64,000 nucleotides of DNA from Ammoniphilus sp. YIM 78166. GTDB taxonomy: Bacteria > Bacillota > Bacilli > Aneurinibacillales > RAOX-1. Numbering within the stretch: position 1 is the stretch's first letter; every line of letters begins with the position of its first letter. Shown here in pieces: positions 62,178 through 64,000 of this stretch. The stretch is from contig NZ_SDLR01000001.1 in assembly GCF_004522215.1 (NCBI RefSeq), positions 1,054,001 through 1,118,000 of the forward strand, read 5' to 3'. The position numbers and the translations under genes were made by a program. The notes beneath the pieces were generated by a model, which did not search any database, was not told the origin of the DNA, and saw only the letters and a list, made by a program, of their open reading frames with translations.

Positions 62178-62457
62178 CCGTGCAGGGGACAAAGGAAATA
62201 CGCTGATTTTATCTCTTATTCCTTATGACGATCAGGATTACAAGCTACTGTGTGAGAAAGTAACCGCCAATGCGGTCAAGCAGCACATGAAGGACATTGT
62301 AGCAGGCGAAGTCATTCGTTACGAGGTGGACAACCTGCCTGCTTTGCAGTTCGTTTGCCACCAAGCGTTACTTGGAGGAGTAACGACCTCTCTGAGTATG
62401 GATACGCATGGCAAAAGCTTAAGCTATGCCCTACTGGAAATGGAAATTGAATGTTAA
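62146..62457 (+). CDS. AtuA-associated small protein
   Basis: This 103-residue protein overlaps the AtuA-like gene by 32 bases, so translation is coupled. The start KKKLYHLAHSRAGDKGNTLILSLI and the later HQALLGGVTTSLSMDTHGKSLSYALL match the small ferredoxin-fold domain found fused to or next to AtuA proteins. It is probably a subunit of the same enzyme. GGGAGGTCAAGG precedes the ATG. Confidence 0.85.
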   Translation: MKKKLYHLAHSRAGDKGNTLILSLIPYDDQDYKLLCEKVTANAVKQHMKDIVAGEVIRYEVDNLPALQFVCHQALLGGVTTSLSMDTHGKSLSYALLEMEIEC

Positions 62458-62475
62458 GCGCAAAAGATGAGGAAG

Positions 62476-62506
62476 GGTTGCCATAATGGCAGCCTTTTCT
62501 TTTTGA
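62476..62506 (+). terminator. Intrinsic terminator of the AtuA-like gene pair
   Basis: GGTTGCC-ATAAT-GGCAGCC has one mismatch and is followed by TTTTCTTTTT. Confidence 0.82.
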
Positions 62507-62529
62507 CAATCCAGTGAAACGGACGTTTA

Positions 62530-62572
62530 TGTGATCTTTTTCACAAGAATTTCCGTCCATACCCTTTATACT
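62530..62572 (+). promoter_or_regulatory. FNR/CRP-type box with promoter of the nirB-like gene
   Basis: TGTGA-TCTTTT-TCACA (62530-62545) is a perfect consensus palindrome. TATACT at 62567-62572 is the likely -10 with a start near 62579, so the box centre is at -41.5, the class II activator position. Confidence 0.8.
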
Positions 62573-62625
62573 ACAATCATCAAGAGAATATCCGTTGTTA
62601 ATTCACAACAGATGGAGGAAACAGC

Positions 62626-64000
62626 ATGAGTAAGAAAAAGCTAGTGATGATTGGCAATGGAATGGCCGGTATTCGTACGATAGAAGAAGTTCTTCGAATT
62701 AATCCCAACCTTTTTGACATCACCATATTTGGAAAAGAGCCGTACCCGAACTATAATCGCATTCAGTTGTCCCATGTACTTCAAGGTGACATGACCGTAG
62801 ACGATATTATCATGAATGATTGGGACTGGTACCACGCTCATGGCATCGAATTATTTACGGGAGAAACCATTATCAATATAGATACTCAAAACAAGCTGGT
62901 ATATTCAGAGCAGGGACGTAAGATGCAATTTGATGAACTCATCATCGCTACAGGCTCAAGCCCGTTCATTCTTCCTATTCCTGGTGCGAATAAACGGGGA
63001 GTCATCGGCTTTCGCGATATCGCAGATTGCCTTCAGATGATTGACACCGCAAAGGTGGCTAAACGGGCTGTCGTTATAGGAGGAGGTCTTCTTGGGCTAG
63101 AGGCTGCAAAAGGTCTTGTTCACCTGGGAATGGAGGTTGATGTCGTTCATTTGATGGGTCACTTAATGGAGAAGCAATTGGATGAAGTGGCAGGCAGGAT
63201 GCTTCAAGAGGAGTTGGAGCAGCAAGGCATGAACTTTTACATGAGAAAGCAAGCGGTGGAGATCCTTGGAGATGATCGGGTTTCCGGACTTCGTTTCCGA
63301 GATGGAGAGGAACTACAAGCGAACCTCGTGGTGATGGCGGCTGGCATTGTTCCAAATGCAGCGGTAGCGAAAGCTAGCGGAATAGAGGTTAAGCGAGGCA
63401 TCGTGATCAATGATTTTATGGAAACCAGTTTGCCTCATATCTACGCGGTGGGAGAATGTGCAGAACACCGAGGAATTTCCTACGGTTTGGTGGCTCCGTT
63501 ATACGAACAAGCCATAGTTCTCGCGAAGAAGCTTTGTGGTGTGAGGACCCCAGCTTATGAAGGATCAATTGTAGGGGCGCAGCTCAAGGTGTCTGAGGTG
63601 GATTTGTTCTCTGCGGGTGATATCACAGAAGGTCCAACAACCAAAACGATTAAGGTTCACAATGAATGGGAAGGGGTTTATAAAAAAGTCGTCCTCCAGG
63701 ACCAACATATCACAGGGATTGTGTTATACGGGGATACGCGAGACAGCCATCGTCTGTTTGGCATGATGATGCGGAGGGAGGACATAACGGGCAAGGCGAA
63801 TATCTCCTTTTTTACGGAGCCCGGAGGTCAGACAGCAGGCCATGATGTTTCGCTCCTGCCGGATAACGAAGTCATTTGTGGCTGTAACGGCGTGAATAAA
63901 GGAAGCATTGTCGAGGCTGTTCAAACCCAAGGGCTAACAACCGTAGAGCAGATCGGAAGTTGCACCAGTGCAGGGCGTTCTTGCGGGAGATGCAAGCCAC
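62626..64000 (+). CDS. nirB: NirB-like NAD(P)H nitrite reductase large subunit (partial, runs off the end)
   Basis: This is a FAD/NAD-binding reductase N-terminus, 458 codons visible. The first Rossmann motif is IGNGMAGIRTIEEV, the second VVIGGGLLGLEAAKGL, and IYAVGECAEHRG is the FAD-linked Asp/Gly-type segment. Near the cut end, CGCNGVNKGSIVEAV...SCTSAGRSCGRCKP is a BFD-like 2Fe-2S domain typical of assimilatory and ammonifying nitrite reductases. GATGGAGGAAACAGC precedes ATG 62626. FNR-type control suggests ammonification or nitrite detoxification under low oxygen. Confidence 0.9.
   Translation, partial: MSKKKLVMIGNGMAGIRTIEEVLRINPNLFDITIFGKEPYPNYNRIQLSHVLQGDMTVDDIIMNDWDWYHAHGIELFTGETIINIDTQNKLVYSEQGRKMQFDELIIATGSSPFILPIPGANKRGVIGFRDIADCLQMIDTAKVAKRAVVIGGGLLGLEAAKGLVHLGMEVDVVHLMGHLMEKQLDEVAGRMLQEELEQQGMNFYMRKQAVEILGDDRVSGLRFRDGEELQANLVVMAAGIVPNAAVAKASGIEVKRGIVINDFMETSLPHIYAVGECAEHRGISYGLVAPLYEQAIVLAKKLCGVRTPAYEGSIVGAQLKVSEVDLFSAGDITEGPTTKTIKVHNEWEGVYKKVVLQDQHITGIVLYGDTRDSHRLFGMMMRREDITGKANISFFTEPGGQTAGHDVSLLPDNEVICGCNGVNKGSIVEAVQTQGLTTVEQIGSCTSAGRSCGRCKP

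Overview
The window looks like chromosomal DNA from an endospore-forming member of the Bacillales, most likely from the Paenibacillaceae/Aneurinibacillaceae/Brevibacillus side. The evidence is a gamma-type small acid-soluble spore protein, a YheC/YheD-type spore coat ATP-grasp protein, a sporulation-type multi-PAS histidine kinase, ClpE with CtsR boxes, GGAGG-type ribosome binding sites and frequent TTG/GTG starts. I cannot fix the genus. I see no rRNA, tRNA, prophage, insertion sequence or CRISPR array. Layout: 0-4.4 kb is a catabolic cassette (Gfo/Idh/MocA dehydrogenase, TAXI-type TRAP permease and binding lipoprotein). 4.4-12 kb holds housekeeping and accessory genes: glutaminase, a secreted copper-amine-oxidase-like domain protein, an acyltransferase, a HpaI-type aldolase, AlaX editing protein, an acetyltransferase and the YheC/D protein. 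12-15.7 kb is a c-di-GMP-I riboswitch in front of two translationally coupled PAS-GGDEF-EAL proteins, the second with a frameshifted N-terminus. 15.8-28.2 kb mixes a MreB paralogue, a TetR/DHA2 efflux pair, decayed genes, a four-PAS kinase, a 13-copy 52-bp tandem repeat, a NERD protein, a dicarboxylate symporter and an NlpC/P60 lipoprotein. 28.2-41.7 kb carries an RsgA-type GTPase behind an attenuator-like leader, spore and small proteins, a SiaB-SiaC-SiaA phospho-switch operon, ClpE, and an ABC-F protein behind a second attenuator-like leader. From 43 kb to the end the theme is anaerobic and carboxylate metabolism. Two FNR-type boxes precede a DASS transporter, a type-E (HdrB-like) fumarate reductase/succinate dehydrogenase and a class I fumarase. 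Next come fdhD and a selenocysteine-containing respiratory formate dehydrogenase (the catalytic gene is read through an in-frame UGA with an E. coli-like SECIS hairpin), then its FeS and cytochrome b subunits and FdhE. A sigma-54 module follows: a PAS-AAA+ activator flanked by two -24/-12 promoters. One drives a CitMHS transporter and the other an AtuA/DUF1446 pair, and each is preceded by several copies of the same inverted repeat TTTCTA-N6-TAGAAA. The window ends inside a NirB-like nitrite reductase gene that has its own FNR-type box. The most novel-looking items are the sigma-54 carboxylate regulon with a readable activator site, the paired leader-peptide attenuators on two ribosome-associated factors, and the Sec-dependent formate dehydrogenase inside an FNR/Rex-like regulatory landscape. 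All functional links are inferred from sequence reading alone; no alignments or folding calculations were run.
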